NCBI RefSeq assembly: GCF_000328705.1
Contig: NC_019673.1
Span: 2,852,001-2,916,000, forward strand
Length of the DNA: 64,000 nt
Source: Saccharothrix espanaensis DSM 44229
Lineage (GTDB): Bacteria; Actinomycetota; Actinomycetes; Mycobacteriales; Pseudonocardiaceae
Direction of reading: 5' to 3'
Made by a program: the position numbers and the translations under genes. The notes beneath the pieces were generated by a model. The model ran no database searches. It saw nothing but the letters and a program-made list of their open reading frames with translations, and was not told the DNA's origin. Shown piece after piece: positions 8,448 to 18,472 of the stretch. Within the stretch, counting starts at the first letter, position 1. The number at the start of each line of letters is the position of its first letter.

Positions 8448-9484
8448 CGGCGCTGCGCCCGGTCCGGTTGCTGGACGGGCGGATCTCGTTCCGGCTGCAC
8501 GCCCGCACGCTCTGGGTGTGCGGCCTGCTCCTGGTGGTGATCGCCGCGGGACTCGTGACGGCGATGATGGTCGGTGACTACCACGTGCCGTTGGACGACG
8601 CGTTGCGCGCGGTGTTCGGCGAGAGCACGCGGATGGCCGAGTTGTTCGTGGAACGCCGCCGGCTGCCGCGCGCGCTGACCGGTGTCATGGTCGGCATCGC
8701 GATGGGTGTGGCGGGCGCGGTGTTCCAGAGCCTGACCCGCAACCCGTTGGGCAGCCCGGACATCGTGGGTTTCGGGCACGGCGCGGCGACCGGCGCGGTG
8801 GTGGTGCTGCTGCTGTTCGGCGGCGGCACGACCCAGACGGCGATCGGCGCGTTCGCGGGCGGGCTGGTGTCGGCGGCGGCGGTGTACCTGTTGGCGCTCA
8901 AGGGAGGCGCGCACGGGTACCGGCTGGTGCTGGTCGGCATCGGGGTCAGCGCGATCCTCATCGCGTTCAACAACTACCTGGTGACGCGGGCCGACCTCAA
9001 CGACGCGCGCGCCGCGACGGTGTGGATCGTCGGCAGCCTGTACGAGCGGCGTTGGCCGGAAGCCACCCTGATGGCGGTCGGTCTGCTGGTGCTGCTGCCG
9101 ATCGTGCTGGCGCTGAGCCGCACGCTGTCGGCGCTGGACATCGGCGACGAGGGGGCGACCTCGCTCGGGGTCCGCGTCGAGCGGTCCCGGCTGGCGCTGA
9201 TCGTCTCGGCGGTCGGCCTGACCGCCGTGGCGACGGCGTGCGCCGGGCCGGTGGCGTTCGTGTCGCTGGTCGCACCGCAGGTGGCCCGCAGGCTGACCCG
9301 GTCGGCCGGGCCCGGCCTGCTGCCCGCCGGACTGCTCGGCGGCGCGTTGCTGCTGGTCAGTGACATTGTCGCGCAACGGATCACGTCACCGGGCGAGCTC
9401 CCGGTGGGGGTGGTGACCGGCGCTGTCGGCGGGGCGTACCTGGGCTGGCTGCTGCTGCGCGAGTGGCGCGCCGGCCGCGGCTGA
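8444..9484 (+). CDS. FecCD-family siderophore ABC permease 2
   Basis: 346 aa from the GTG that overlaps the previous stop. About ten membrane helices, with the FecCD hallmarks RRLPRALTGVMVG, AGAVFQSLTRNPLGSPDIVG and the docking segment DEGATSLGVRVERSRL. It pairs with the first permease to form the membrane channel of the ferric-siderophore importer (FepG position). It is the last gene of the uptake operon; 35 bases after its stop an iron box begins, which starts a separate transcription unit for the DHB genes. Confidence 0.93.
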   Translation: MTALRPVRLLDGRISFRLHARTLWVCGLLLVVIAAGLVTAMMVGDYHVPLDDALRAVFGESTRMAELFVERRRLPRALTGVMVGIAMGVAGAVFQSLTRNPLGSPDIVGFGHGAATGAVVVLLLFGGGTTQTAIGAFAGGLVSAAAVYLLALKGGAHGYRLVLVGIGVSAILIAFNNYLVTRADLNDARAATVWIVGSLYERRWPEATLMAVGLLVLLPIVLALSRTLSALDIGDEGATSLGVRVERSRLALIVSAVGLTAVATACAGPVAFVSLVAPQVARRLTRSAGPGLLPAGLLGGALLLVSDIVAQRITSPGELPVGVVTGAVGGAYLGWLLLREWRAGRG

Positions 9485-9519
9485 ATCGATCGACCGACGG
9501 AGTGTGGTGTACCTCAAAC

Positions 9520-9538
9520 GTTGGTTAGCCTAGCCTAA
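9520..9538 (+). promoter_or_regulatory. Iron box before the DHB biosynthesis operon
   Basis: The core reads TTGGTTAGCCTAGCCTAA and matches the 19-base IdeR/DmdR palindrome at 15 positions by hand. It lies 59 bases before the chosen entA start and implies iron-repressed transcription of the five-gene DHB operon. Confidence 0.78.
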
Positions 9539-9596
9539 TCGTCACGCTACAGTGATGATCCGACCGCACTTACCACTCACCGGGGAGACACCGCAC

Positions 9597-10331
9597 ATGG
9601 TCGACAGGGGGATCGCGGGCAGGGTCGCCCTCGTGACCGGTGCCGGGCAGGGCATCGGCGCGGCGGTGGCGGCGGCGTTGGCGGCGGAGGGGGCGCTGGT
9701 CGCGGACGTCGACCTGAAAGGCGCCACGCACCAGGTCGACGTGTCCGATGTGGACGGTGTGGACGAGGTTGTGGACCAGGTGGAGCGCACACTCGGCCCG
9801 ATCTCCGTCCTGGTGAACGTGGCGGGCGTGCTGCGCCCCGGCCGGGTCCTGGAGACCACCGACGAGGACTGGCGGCGGACGTTCGCGGTCAACACCGACG
9901 GCGTCTTCCACGTGTCCCGGGCGGTCGCCCGGCGGATGGTCCCCCGGCGGGAGGGCGCGATCGTCACGGTCGGCTCGAACGCCTCGGGCGTGCCGCGCAC
10001 CGACATGGCCGCCTACGCCGCGTCCAAGGCCGCCACCACCATGTTCACCCGGTGCCTGGGCCTGGAACTGGCCGAGCACGGCATCCGCTGCAACGTCGTC
10101 TCACCCGGCTCGACCGACACCGCCATGCAGCGCTCGCTGTGGACCGACGACGACTCCCCGTCCCGGGTGATCGCGGGCGACCCCGCGACCTACCGGGTCG
10201 GCATCCCGCTGGGCCGCATCGCCGACCCGGCCGACATCGCCGACGCCGTGCTGTTCCTGGTCTCCGGCCAGGCCCGGCACATCACCATGCAGAACCTCTA
10301 CGTGGACGGCGGCGCGACCCTCCGCGCCTGA
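9597..10331 (+). CDS. entA: 2,3-dihydro-2,3-dihydroxybenzoate dehydrogenase
   Basis: 244 aa short-chain dehydrogenase/reductase. It has the NAD-binding TGAGQGIG motif near residue 15, the N-V-A-G strand motif and the catalytic Tyr-Ala-Ala-Ser-Lys (Y and K four apart) near residues 141-145. EntA oxidises 2,3-dihydro-2,3-DHB to 2,3-DHB with NAD+, the last step of DHB synthesis. The ATG at 9597 is preferred over an in-frame GTG at 9552 because CGGGGAGA lies about nine bases before it. First gene of an iron-box-controlled operon with isochorismate synthase, DHB ligase, isochorismatase and aryl carrier, which separates it from generic SDRs. Confidence 0.92.
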   Translation: MVDRGIAGRVALVTGAGQGIGAAVAAALAAEGALVADVDLKGATHQVDVSDVDGVDEVVDQVERTLGPISVLVNVAGVLRPGRVLETTDEDWRRTFAVNTDGVFHVSRAVARRMVPRREGAIVTVGSNASGVPRTDMAAYAASKAATTMFTRCLGLELAEHGIRCNVVSPGSTDTAMQRSLWTDDDSPSRVIAGDPATYRVGIPLGRIADPADIADAVLFLVSGQARHITMQNLYVDGGATLRA

Positions 10332-10357
10332 ACCATGAACAGCGAACGGAGCAGCCG

Positions 10358-11451
10358 GTGCTAGCCGCCGAAACATCCAGTGCCCTGCCGGGTCTCGACA
10401 CCTACCGGGAGGGCGGGTTCTTCTTCGCCTCGCCGACCGGGGTCCTGGTCGCCGAACAGGCGGGTGCCGCGCACGTGGCGCCGCTGGAACCGGGCGAGGT
10501 GGTGGTGGGCGCGGTGCCGTTCCGCCCGGACGTGGCGTCCCGCCTGACCGTGCCGGGCGCGGTCCGCCGGGGCGCGCCGCTGCACACCGTGTCCTTCCCC
10601 GACCGCCCCACCCCCGGCGGCCGGTGGCTCGACCAGCGCACCGACGCCGACGCCTACACCTCCGGCGTCCAGCGGGCGCTGGACCTGATGGCCGACGGCG
10701 CGCTGAGCAAGGTCGTGCTGGCCCGCGCGCTCGACCTGACCTCCGCCGAGCGCATCGACGTGCGCCAGGTGCTGGCCGCGCTGGCCGCCCGCGACCCGCG
10801 CGGCTACACCTTCGCCACCGACCTGGGCGGCAGCACGTTGATCGGCACCAGCCCGGAGCTGCTGATCCGGCGCACCGGCCCCGCCGTGGTGTCCAACCCG
10901 CTGGCCGGCTCCCGCCCGCGCAGCGCCGACCCGGAGCAGGACGGGCGCAACGCCACCGAGCTGCTGGCCTCTCCCAAGGACCTCCGCGAGCACGCGTTCG
11001 TCGTCGGTGCGGTGGCCGACGCGCTGGCCCCGTTCTGCCGCGAGCTGATCGTGCCGGCCACGCCCGAACTGCTGCCCACCCGGACGATGTGGCACCTGTC
11101 GACCAAGGTGACCGGCGTGCTGCGGGACGAGTCGACCTCCGCGCTGGACCTGGCCTCCGCGCTGCACCCGACCCCCGCCGTGTGCGGGGTGCCGGCCGAC
11201 ACCGCGCGCAACCTGATCGGCGAGCTGGAGCCGTTCGACCGGGGGTTCTACACCGGGCTGGTCGGGTGGACCGACGAGCGCGGCGACGGCGAGTGGATCG
11301 TGGCGCTGCGCTGCGGCGAGGTCGCCGACCGCACGCTGCGGCTGTACGCGGGCGCGGGCGTGGTGCCCGGTTCCACGCCCGAGGCCGAGCTGGCGGAGAC
11401 CAGCGCGAAGTTCCGGACCTTCCTGGGTGCGTTGGGACTGAAGGAGTCGGC

Positions 11452-11455
<4 letters not shown>
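10358..11455 (+). CDS. entC: Isochorismate synthase
   Basis: 365 aa, GTG start with CGGAG just upstream. It is a chorismate-binding enzyme (MenF/EntC/DhbC class): SKVVLARAL near residue 115, [11 protein letters not shown], the NPLAGSRPR loop, LHPTPAVCG, and the C-terminal Mg-binding region [15 protein letters not shown] followed by [12 protein letters not shown] and a conserved Glu-rich helix. It converts chorismate to isochorismate, drawing shikimate-pathway carbon into DHB. The stop is overlapped by the entE start (GTGA), so translation of the two is coupled. Confidence 0.95.
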
Positions 11456-13059
<1,604 letters not shown>

Positions 13060-13060
13060 G

Positions 13061-13705
13061 ATGGGTCTGCCGACCATCGAGCCGTACCCGATGCCCACCG
13101 AGGCGGACCTGCCCGTCAACCGGGTGAAGTGGACCTGCGAGCCGTCCCGCGCGGTGCTGCTGGTCCACGACATGCAGAACTACTTCCTGCGCGCCTTCAG
13201 CCCGGACGCGTCGCCCGTGGTGGAGCTGGTGCGCAACATCCGCGCGCTGCGCGACACGTGCCACGCGCTGGGCGTGCCGGTGGTGTACTCCGCGCAGCCC
13301 GGCGGCCAGAGCACCGAACAGCGCGGCCTGCAACTGGACATGTGGGGCACCGGCATCGGCCCGGACCCGGTCGACGCGGAGATCCACGCCGCGCTGGAAC
13401 CCGGCGAGTCCGACGTGCGCCTGACGAAGTGGCGCTACAACGCCTTCCACCGCACGGACCTGCGCTCCCTGCTCGACACCACCGGCCGCGACCAGCTGGT
13501 GGTGACCGGGATCTACGCCCACATCGGCTGCCTGATGACCGCGGCGGACGCGTTCATGCAGGACATCCAGGCGTTCTTCGTGGCGGACGCGGTAGCGGAC
13601 TTCACGCCCGACGACCACCACATGGCGGTGCGCTACGCCGCCGGCCGCTGCGCCGTCACCACCACGACGACGCGGCTGATCACCGAACTGAACGGAGCGT
13701 CATGA
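13061..13705 (+). CDS. entB: Isochorismatase without a fused carrier domain
   Basis: 214 aa. The EntB/DhbB N-terminal half only: the family opening PTIEPYPMP, the catalytic Asp in [10 protein letters not shown], the Lys in [10 protein letters not shown] and the YAHIGC segment, in which the Cys of related hydrolases is replaced by Gly, as expected for true isochorismatases. It cleaves the enol-ether of isochorismate to give 2,3-dihydro-2,3-DHB and pyruvate. Classical EntB is about 285 aa and carries an aryl carrier domain; here that function is on a separate gene whose start overlaps this stop (ATGA), a split arrangement seen in several actinobacterial siderophore loci. Confidence 0.94.
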   Translation: MGLPTIEPYPMPTEADLPVNRVKWTCEPSRAVLLVHDMQNYFLRAFSPDASPVVELVRNIRALRDTCHALGVPVVYSAQPGGQSTEQRGLQLDMWGTGIGPDPVDAEIHAALEPGESDVRLTKWRYNAFHRTDLRSLLDTTGRDQLVVTGIYAHIGCLMTAADAFMQDIQAFFVADAVADFTPDDHHMAVRYAAGRCAVTTTTTRLITELNGAS

Positions 13706-13923
13706 CCAAGGACGACGTGCGCGACCAGATCGCCGCGGTGCTGGACATCCCGGCCACCGAGATCGCCGACGACGACAACCTCCTCGACCACGGCCTGGAC
13801 TCGGTGCGCGTCATGTCCCTGGTCGAGTCGTGGCGGGCGGGCGGCGCGTCGGTCGCGTTCGTGGACTTGGCGGAAACGCCTACCGTGGAGGCGTGGACGG
13901 AGCTGTTGAGCCGTTCATCCTGA
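13702..13923 (+). CDS. Free-standing aryl carrier protein
   Basis: 73 aa, acidic four-helix carrier. The phosphopantetheine Ser is residue 34, in the [10 protein letters not shown] motif. It aligns with the C-terminal ArCP domain of EntB. After pantetheinylation it would be charged with DHB by the entE product and dock to the condensation domain of the truncated NRPS at 3453. It is the last gene of the operon, translationally coupled to entB and followed by a hairpin terminator. Confidence 0.9.
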   Translation: MTKDDVRDQIAAVLDIPATEIADDDNLLDHGLDSVRVMSLVESWRAGGASVAFVDLAETPTVEAWTELLSRSS

Positions 13924-13943
13924 CCAGCGGTTCTCGTGGATGC

Positions 13944-13982
13944 ACTGGGCCGTGCGCGGCTACCCGCGGTGCATGGTCCAGT
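13944..13982. terminator. Bidirectional hairpin terminator between the DHB operon and the HNH gene
   Basis: An imperfect inverted repeat with outer arms ACTGGGCC / GGTCCAGT and an inner CGCGG-CTAC-CCGCG hairpin spans the end of the convergent HNH gene, 20 bases after the aryl carrier stop. It lacks a T-tract, as is common in actinobacteria. Confidence 0.55.
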
Positions 13983-14913
13983 GTTTCTTGATCCAGCCGA
14001 GTTGGCGCGTGGTGAGGTCGACGTGGAGCTTCTCGCCGTGCAGCCGGCCGTATTCCGGGTAGTCGGCGATGGTCGCGGCGACGTCGATGGTCAGTTCCCG
14101 CGGGTCGACGGCGAGGTGGCCGAGGTCGAAGAGGCGGTGGATGTCACGACGGAACAGCAGGCCGCCTTGGTCGTGGTGCTTGCCGTCGGTGGCGAAGCTG
14201 TTCAGGTGGGCGGCTTCGAGCGCGGCGCGCGGGGTGGGTCCGGTGAACGCGCACCTGTCGCCGTACTGGTTCAGCAGTCGGCTGCGGAAGGCTCCCTGCC
14301 CACGCCGGACGCGCACGACCGCCGTGGTGTGACCACCGCTCAACTCGGTGGCCAGCGCCGCCTCGACCGGGGAGAGCGACGGTAGGCCGGGGGCCGTGCG
14401 CAGCGCCCGCTCGAACCTCCGGTAGTCGAGTTCGCGGATGCTCTGCTGCGACTTCGGGAGCTTGCACAACTCGCGCAGCTGGTCGCTGGTCAGCTCCCCG
14501 GCGAGATCCACCCAGGCGATCTCGTGGTGAGTCCGGTAGGTGGTGACGTCGAGCTGTTCGACATCCGGCTCCTCGAACGTCCGGGTGCACTCGTAACACC
14601 GATAGCGCGGGGTCTTGACCTTACGCAGGTTGATGCTCGTCATACCGCAGTACGGGCAACGGTTCTGGACCTTCCTGCCCTCGCCCGTGACGATCTTCTC
14701 GATCACCGAGGCCCCCAGCAGCCCCTTCTTGTCCCACAGCACGATCACGTCGCCGACCTGCGGCAACTTCGCGTTGTCGACCTCGCTGTCCCAGCTGTAG
14801 TGGGCGGCCGGGGCGTCGTCGTAGCCGTCGTTGCTGTAGCGCTTCTGCCCTGTTCCGGCCGCGAGCATCAACCACGCGCCCCGCCGTCCGTTCGTCCGCA
14901 CATCCACCCCCAC
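13960..14913 (-). CDS. HNH endonuclease with N-terminal PUA/EVE-like domain and zinc ribbon
   Basis: 317 aa. Residues about 15-75 (YSNDGYDDAPAAHYSWDS, then GDVIVLWDKKGLLGASVIEKI) look like a small beta-barrel reader of the PUA/EVE/SRA class. A zinc ribbon follows (CPYC at 86-89, CYEC at 106-109), then a helical linker with a THHE motif, and a C-terminal HNH nuclease (CAFTG at 221-225, EAAHL at 233-237, RRDIHRLFD at 255-263). In the middle motif the usual Asn before GLL is Gly. The architecture suggests a stand-alone, modification-dependent (type IV-like) restriction enzyme; no methylase gene is nearby. The family is common in actinobacteria but the reader assignment is my inference. It is encoded downstream of, and on the same strand as, the sugar ABC operon, 45 bases away. 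Confidence 0.75.
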   Translation of the reverse strand: MGVDVRTNGRRGAWLMLAAGTGQKRYSNDGYDDAPAAHYSWDSEVDNAKLPQVGDVIVLWDKKGLLGASVIEKIVTGEGRKVQNRCPYCGMTSINLRKVKTPRYRCYECTRTFEEPDVEQLDVTTYRTHHEIAWVDLAGELTSDQLRELCKLPKSQQSIRELDYRRFERALRTAPGLPSLSPVEAALATELSGGHTTAVVRVRRGQGAFRSRLLNQYGDRCAFTGPTPRAALEAAHLNSFATDGKHHDQGGLLFRRDIHRLFDLGHLAVDPRELTIDVAATIADYPEYGRLHGEKLHVDLTTRQLGWIKKHWTMHRG

Positions 14914-14958
14914 GACGACACCGTCTCGCGGTGATCATCGTCGCGACCCCGCGTGCGG

Positions 14959-15840
14959 TTACTTCGTCGAGCCCGCCAGCACGCCCTGCACGAAGTACCG
15001 CTGGAACGCCAGGAACACCGCCAACGGCACGATCATCGACAGGAACGCGCCCGTGGACAGCAGGTCGATGTTCGCGCCGAACTGGCGCAGCTGGGCGCGC
15101 AGCGCCACCGTGATCGGGGCCGAGTCCTGGTCTGCGAACACCAGCGCCACCAGGAGGTCGTTCCACACCCACAAGAACTGGAAGATCGTCAACGACGCCA
15201 TCGCCGGCTTCGCGATCGGCAGGACGACCCGGCGGAAGATCACCCACTCCTTCGCGCCGTCCATCCGGGCCGCTTCCACCAGGTCCCGGGGGATTCCGAC
15301 GAAGAAGTTGCGCAGCAGGAAGATCGCGAACGGCAGGCCGAACGCCACGTGGAACAGCACCACGCCGGTGATCGTCCCGAACAGCCCCAGCGCGCCGAAC
15401 AGCCTCGCCACCGGGATCAGGGCCACCTGGATCGGCATCACCAGCAGCCCCACCACCAGCGTGGTCAGCCACACCCGGCCCGGGAACTCGATCCACGCCA
15501 GGGCGTACGCCGCCAGCGCCGAGATCACCACCACCAGCGCCGTGGCCGGCACCGCGATGTACACCGTGTTCAGGAACGACCGCAGCACGGTCGAGTTCCC
15601 GACCAGGTCGGCGTAGTTGGTCAACGTCAGCTCCGCCGGGCGGGTGAAGATGGTCCACCAGCCCGACGCCGTGTTGTCCGCCTCGCCGCGCACCGACGCG
15701 ATCAGCAACCCGAACACCGGCACCAGCCAGAACAGGGCCACCAGCGCCAGCCCGACCTGCACCACGCCGCCGCCGGCGCGGGCCACCAGGCGCGACAGCA
15801 CACCCCGGCGGGGTGCGCCGGCCACCGTCACCTCGGTCAC
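14959..15840 (-). CDS. Carbohydrate ABC transporter permease, MalG-like
   Basis: 293 aa, six membrane helices. The binding-protein-dependent transport signature lies in the EAA loop (EAARMDGAKEWVIFRRVVLPIAKP), where the ATPase docks, and FLWVWNDLLVALVF follows in the next helix, both typical of MalG/UgpE. The GTG start overlaps the previous stop (GTGA), so the upstream 'start' region belongs to the MalF-like gene. Fourth gene of a minus-strand operon of ATPase, binding protein, permease and permease. The substrate is probably an oligosaccharide or glycoside; the sequence does not say which. Confidence 0.93.
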   Translation of the reverse strand: MTEVTVAGAPRRGVLSRLVARAGGGVVQVGLALVALFWLVPVFGLLIASVRGEADNTASGWWTIFTRPAELTLTNYADLVGNSTVLRSFLNTVYIAVPATALVVVISALAAYALAWIEFPGRVWLTTLVVGLLVMPIQVALIPVARLFGALGLFGTITGVVLFHVAFGLPFAIFLLRNFFVGIPRDLVEAARMDGAKEWVIFRRVVLPIAKPAMASLTIFQFLWVWNDLLVALVFADQDSAPITVALRAQLRQFGANIDLLSTGAFLSMIVPLAVFLAFQRYFVQGVLAGSTK

Positions 15841-17171
15841 GAGTGCTCCCGTCGGAATCGCCTGATGTTGAACAGCATCGCCGGTGCGACCAGCAGGAAC
15901 AGCACCACCGCCAGCGCGCTGCCGACGCCCTGGTCGCCGCCCGCGCCGAAGGACACCTGCCACATCTGCAGCGCCAGCACGTTCGCCTCCTCCTGCACCG
16001 ATCCGGGCGCGATGACGAACACCAACTCGAAGATCTTCAGCACGTTGATCACCAACGTCACGAACACCACCAGCAGCACCGGCGACAGCAGCGGCACGGT
16101 CACCCGCCGGAACACCTGCCACTCGGTGGCCCCGTCGACCCGCGCCGCCTCCAGCGCGTCACGCGGGATCGCCGCCAGCCCGGCCGCGATGAACGTGATC
16201 GCGAACCCAGTCATGATCCAGATCCACGACGAGATGATCACCGGTGTGATCAGCGTCGACCCCAGCCACGTCAACCCCCGGAACGGCAACGCGAAGTTCG
16301 ACGCCGCCAACCGCACCGAGTACTGGCCCGGCGCCAGGTCCGGGAACGTGAACCGCCCGTCGTTCCCGGTCGTCGCACGGCCCACGACCTGCCCGTCCCG
16401 CAACGCTTCCACGGCCACCCCGGGCAGTCCGCGCTCGCTGTTGTCCACCGCTCCCGCTTTGCCGCCAACGGAAACGTCCAACCACACCACGCCGCGCAAC
16501 TCCCGCGCGTCCGTCGCTGGCTCGGTGGCACGAGACGCGCCCGCCGGCAGTTGGCCGGGTGCGAAACCCGCCAGCGGCACGGCCACCGACGACCCCGGCG
16601 CATAGGTCCCGGTACTGGTGAACCCCTCCTCAGCCGCCGTGAACGGAACCCCGTCACGGGGTCGCGCGCCCGGATACGGCGACGGGGCCGAGAACAGGTC
16701 GTGCACCCCGACCGTGATGGCGTTGACCACGCCCCGTGCGGGGTCTTCGTCGTACACCAACCGGAAGATGATGCCGGAGGCGAACAGCGAGATGGCCATC
16801 GGCATGAACAGCACCAGCCGGAACGCCGTGGCCCACCGGATCCGCTCGGTCAGCACGGCGAAGACCAACCCGAGCCCGGTCACCACCGCCGGCGCGACGA
16901 CGACCCAGATCACGTTGTTCTTGAACGCCGTCAGCGTGCGCGGGTCGGTGAACAGGTCGACGTAGTTCCCGGCACCCACGAACCCCGAGCCGGACCGGTC
17001 GAAGAAGCTCCGGATCAGCGAGTACACCAACGGGTACAGCACCAGCGCGCCCATCACCACCACGGCGGGCAGCAGGAACGGCAGGGCCTGGCGCGGCGAG
17101 CGGCCCGGTGTCGGGTCCACCCCGCCGGCCCGGCGACGCGGACCGGCGGGTCGGGATCGGGTGGTGGTCAC
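15837..17171 (-). CDS. Carbohydrate ABC permease, MalF-like, with inserted beta-sandwich domain
   Basis: 444 aa, about 130 longer than a normal six-helix permease of this class. Helices 1-3 occupy residues about 30-140. Residues about 141-300 form a large extracytoplasmic insert whose second half (225-292: GVVWLDVSVGG, ERGLPGVAVEALRDGQVVG, TGNDGRFTFPDLAPGQYSVRL) has the pattern of an SdrD-B/carboxypeptidase-regulatory beta-sandwich. The remaining helices follow, with the EAA loop (LEAARVDGATEWQVFRRVTVPLL). E. coli MalF also carries a big P2 loop that grips maltose-binding protein; this insert is in a comparable place but is a different fold family by sequence. The GTG start overlaps the binding-protein stop. 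Confidence 0.92.
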   Translation of the reverse strand: MTTTRSRPAGPRRRAGGVDPTPGRSPRQALPFLLPAVVVMGALVLYPLVYSLIRSFFDRSGSGFVGAGNYVDLFTDPRTLTAFKNNVIWVVVAPAVVTGLGLVFAVLTERIRWATAFRLVLFMPMAISLFASGIIFRLVYDEDPARGVVNAITVGVHDLFSAPSPYPGARPRDGVPFTAAEEGFTSTGTYAPGSSVAVPLAGFAPGQLPAGASRATEPATDARELRGVVWLDVSVGGKAGAVDNSERGLPGVAVEALRDGQVVGRATTGNDGRFTFPDLAPGQYSVRLAASNFALPFRGLTWLGSTLITPVIISSWIWIMTGFAITFIAAGLAAIPRDALEAARVDGATEWQVFRRVTVPLLSPVLLVVFVTLVINVLKIFELVFVIAPGSVQEEANVLALQMWQVSFGAGGDQGVGSALAVVLFLLVAPAMLFNIRRFRREHS

Positions 17172-18472
17172 TTCTGGTACGCCTTGGCGGCTTCGGACTC
17201 CAACCGCTGCACGGCCGCGTCGACGTCCTTCGGGTTGGCCAGGAAGTCCTGCAACGCCTTCCACTCGCCCGCGCCCTTGGTCCCGCCGAACGCCGCCGGC
17301 GCGAGGTCGGACATGTCGAACCGGACGTTGTCGCCCGCGTCGACCAGCTGCTTGGCCAGCTCCCGCGTCACGTCGTCGGCGTAGTCGTCGACCGGGATGC
17401 TCCTGTTGGGCGAGAGGAACCCGCCCAGCTTCGCCCACACCCGGCCGCTCTCGGGCGAGGCCAGGAACTTCATCAGCTCGGTGGTCGCCTGGTCGTCCTT
17501 GAGCTGCACGGCCATGTCGCCGCCCGCGACCACGGCGTCCTCGCTGCCGCCGATGGCCGGGAACTTGAAGAACTTGGCGTCCTCGCCCACCTTCGCCTTG
17601 GTGCTGGTGCGGATCACCGACGCCACGAAGTCCGCCTCGAACACCATCGCGGCCTTGGGCGCGTCGCCGAACACGTTGATCACCGACTGCGGGAACTCGG
17701 TCTGCAACGCGCCCGTGGCACCGCCCTCGACCAGCCGGGAGTCGCCGAACAGCTCGCCCAGCGTCGCCAACGCCTCGCGCACCGACGGGTCGGTCCACGG
17801 GATCTCGTGCCTGGCCAGCTTGTCGTAGTTCTCCGGCCCGGCCGTGCGCAGGTAGACGTTCTCGAACCAGTCGGTCAACGTCCAGCCGTCCGCGCCGCCG
17901 ACCGACACCGCCGCCTGCCCGGTGTCGACCACCGCGCGGCCGACCTTGAGGAAGTCCTCCCAGGTGGCAGGCGGCTCCGCGCCGACCGCGCCGAACGCCT
18001 TCTCGCTGTACCAGACGGTGGACTTGTTGGCGGACTTGAAGTGCACGCCGTAGAGCTGCCCGTCGAACGTGCCGAGCTTCTTCCACACGCCCGCGTTGTG
18101 CTCGGTGACGGCCTTCTCGACCTCCGACGACACGACCTTGACGGACCCGGCCTTGGCCAGCTGCTCCACCAGGCCGGGCTGCGCGACGAGCGCGACGTTC
18201 GGCGGCGTGCCGCCCTGCACCCGGGTCTGCAACACCGTCGGCAGTTCGTCGCCGGCCGGCGTGTACCGGACCTCCGCGCCGGTCTTGTCCTTGAACGCGG
18301 CGAGCACCTGCTCGAACCGCAACTGCTCGTCGCCGGTCCACGGACCGATGACCTCGACGGTCTGCCCGCTCAACGCCTTGCCGTCCGGTCCGGGGGTGGT
18401 GGTGCCCGCGGCGCACGCGGTCACCACGCCGAGTGCCGCGACCAGTGCGGCGGTCACCTTCAAGCGGCTCAT
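17168..18472 (-). CDS. Sugar ABC transporter substrate-binding lipoprotein
   Basis: 434 aa. The signal peptide ends VVTAC, with lipid Cys at residue 20, followed by a Thr/Pro/Gly linker. The mature protein is an extracellular solute-binding family 1 member (MalE/AglE-like): IGPWTGDEQLRFEQVLAAF, PNVALVAQPG, KSTVWYSEKAF, TWEDFLKVGRAV and a C-terminal F-L-S-P region. Start ATG 18472 overlaps the ATPase stop (ATGA). It should deliver a carbohydrate to the two downstream permeases and probably contacts the inserted domain of the MalF-like subunit. Confidence 0.94.
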   Translation of the reverse strand: MSRLKVTAALVAALGVVTACAAGTTTPGPDGKALSGQTVEVIGPWTGDEQLRFEQVLAAFKDKTGAEVRYTPAGDELPTVLQTRVQGGTPPNVALVAQPGLVEQLAKAGSVKVVSSEVEKAVTEHNAGVWKKLGTFDGQLYGVHFKSANKSTVWYSEKAFGAVGAEPPATWEDFLKVGRAVVDTGQAAVSVGGADGWTLTDWFENVYLRTAGPENYDKLARHEIPWTDPSVREALATLGELFGDSRLVEGGATGALQTEFPQSVINVFGDAPKAAMVFEADFVASVIRTSTKAKVGEDAKFFKFPAIGGSEDAVVAGGDMAVQLKDDQATTELMKFLASPESGRVWAKLGGFLSPNRSIPVDDYADDVTRELAKQLVDAGDNVRFDMSDLAPAAFGGTKGAGEWKALQDFLANPKDVDAAVQRLESEAAKAYQK

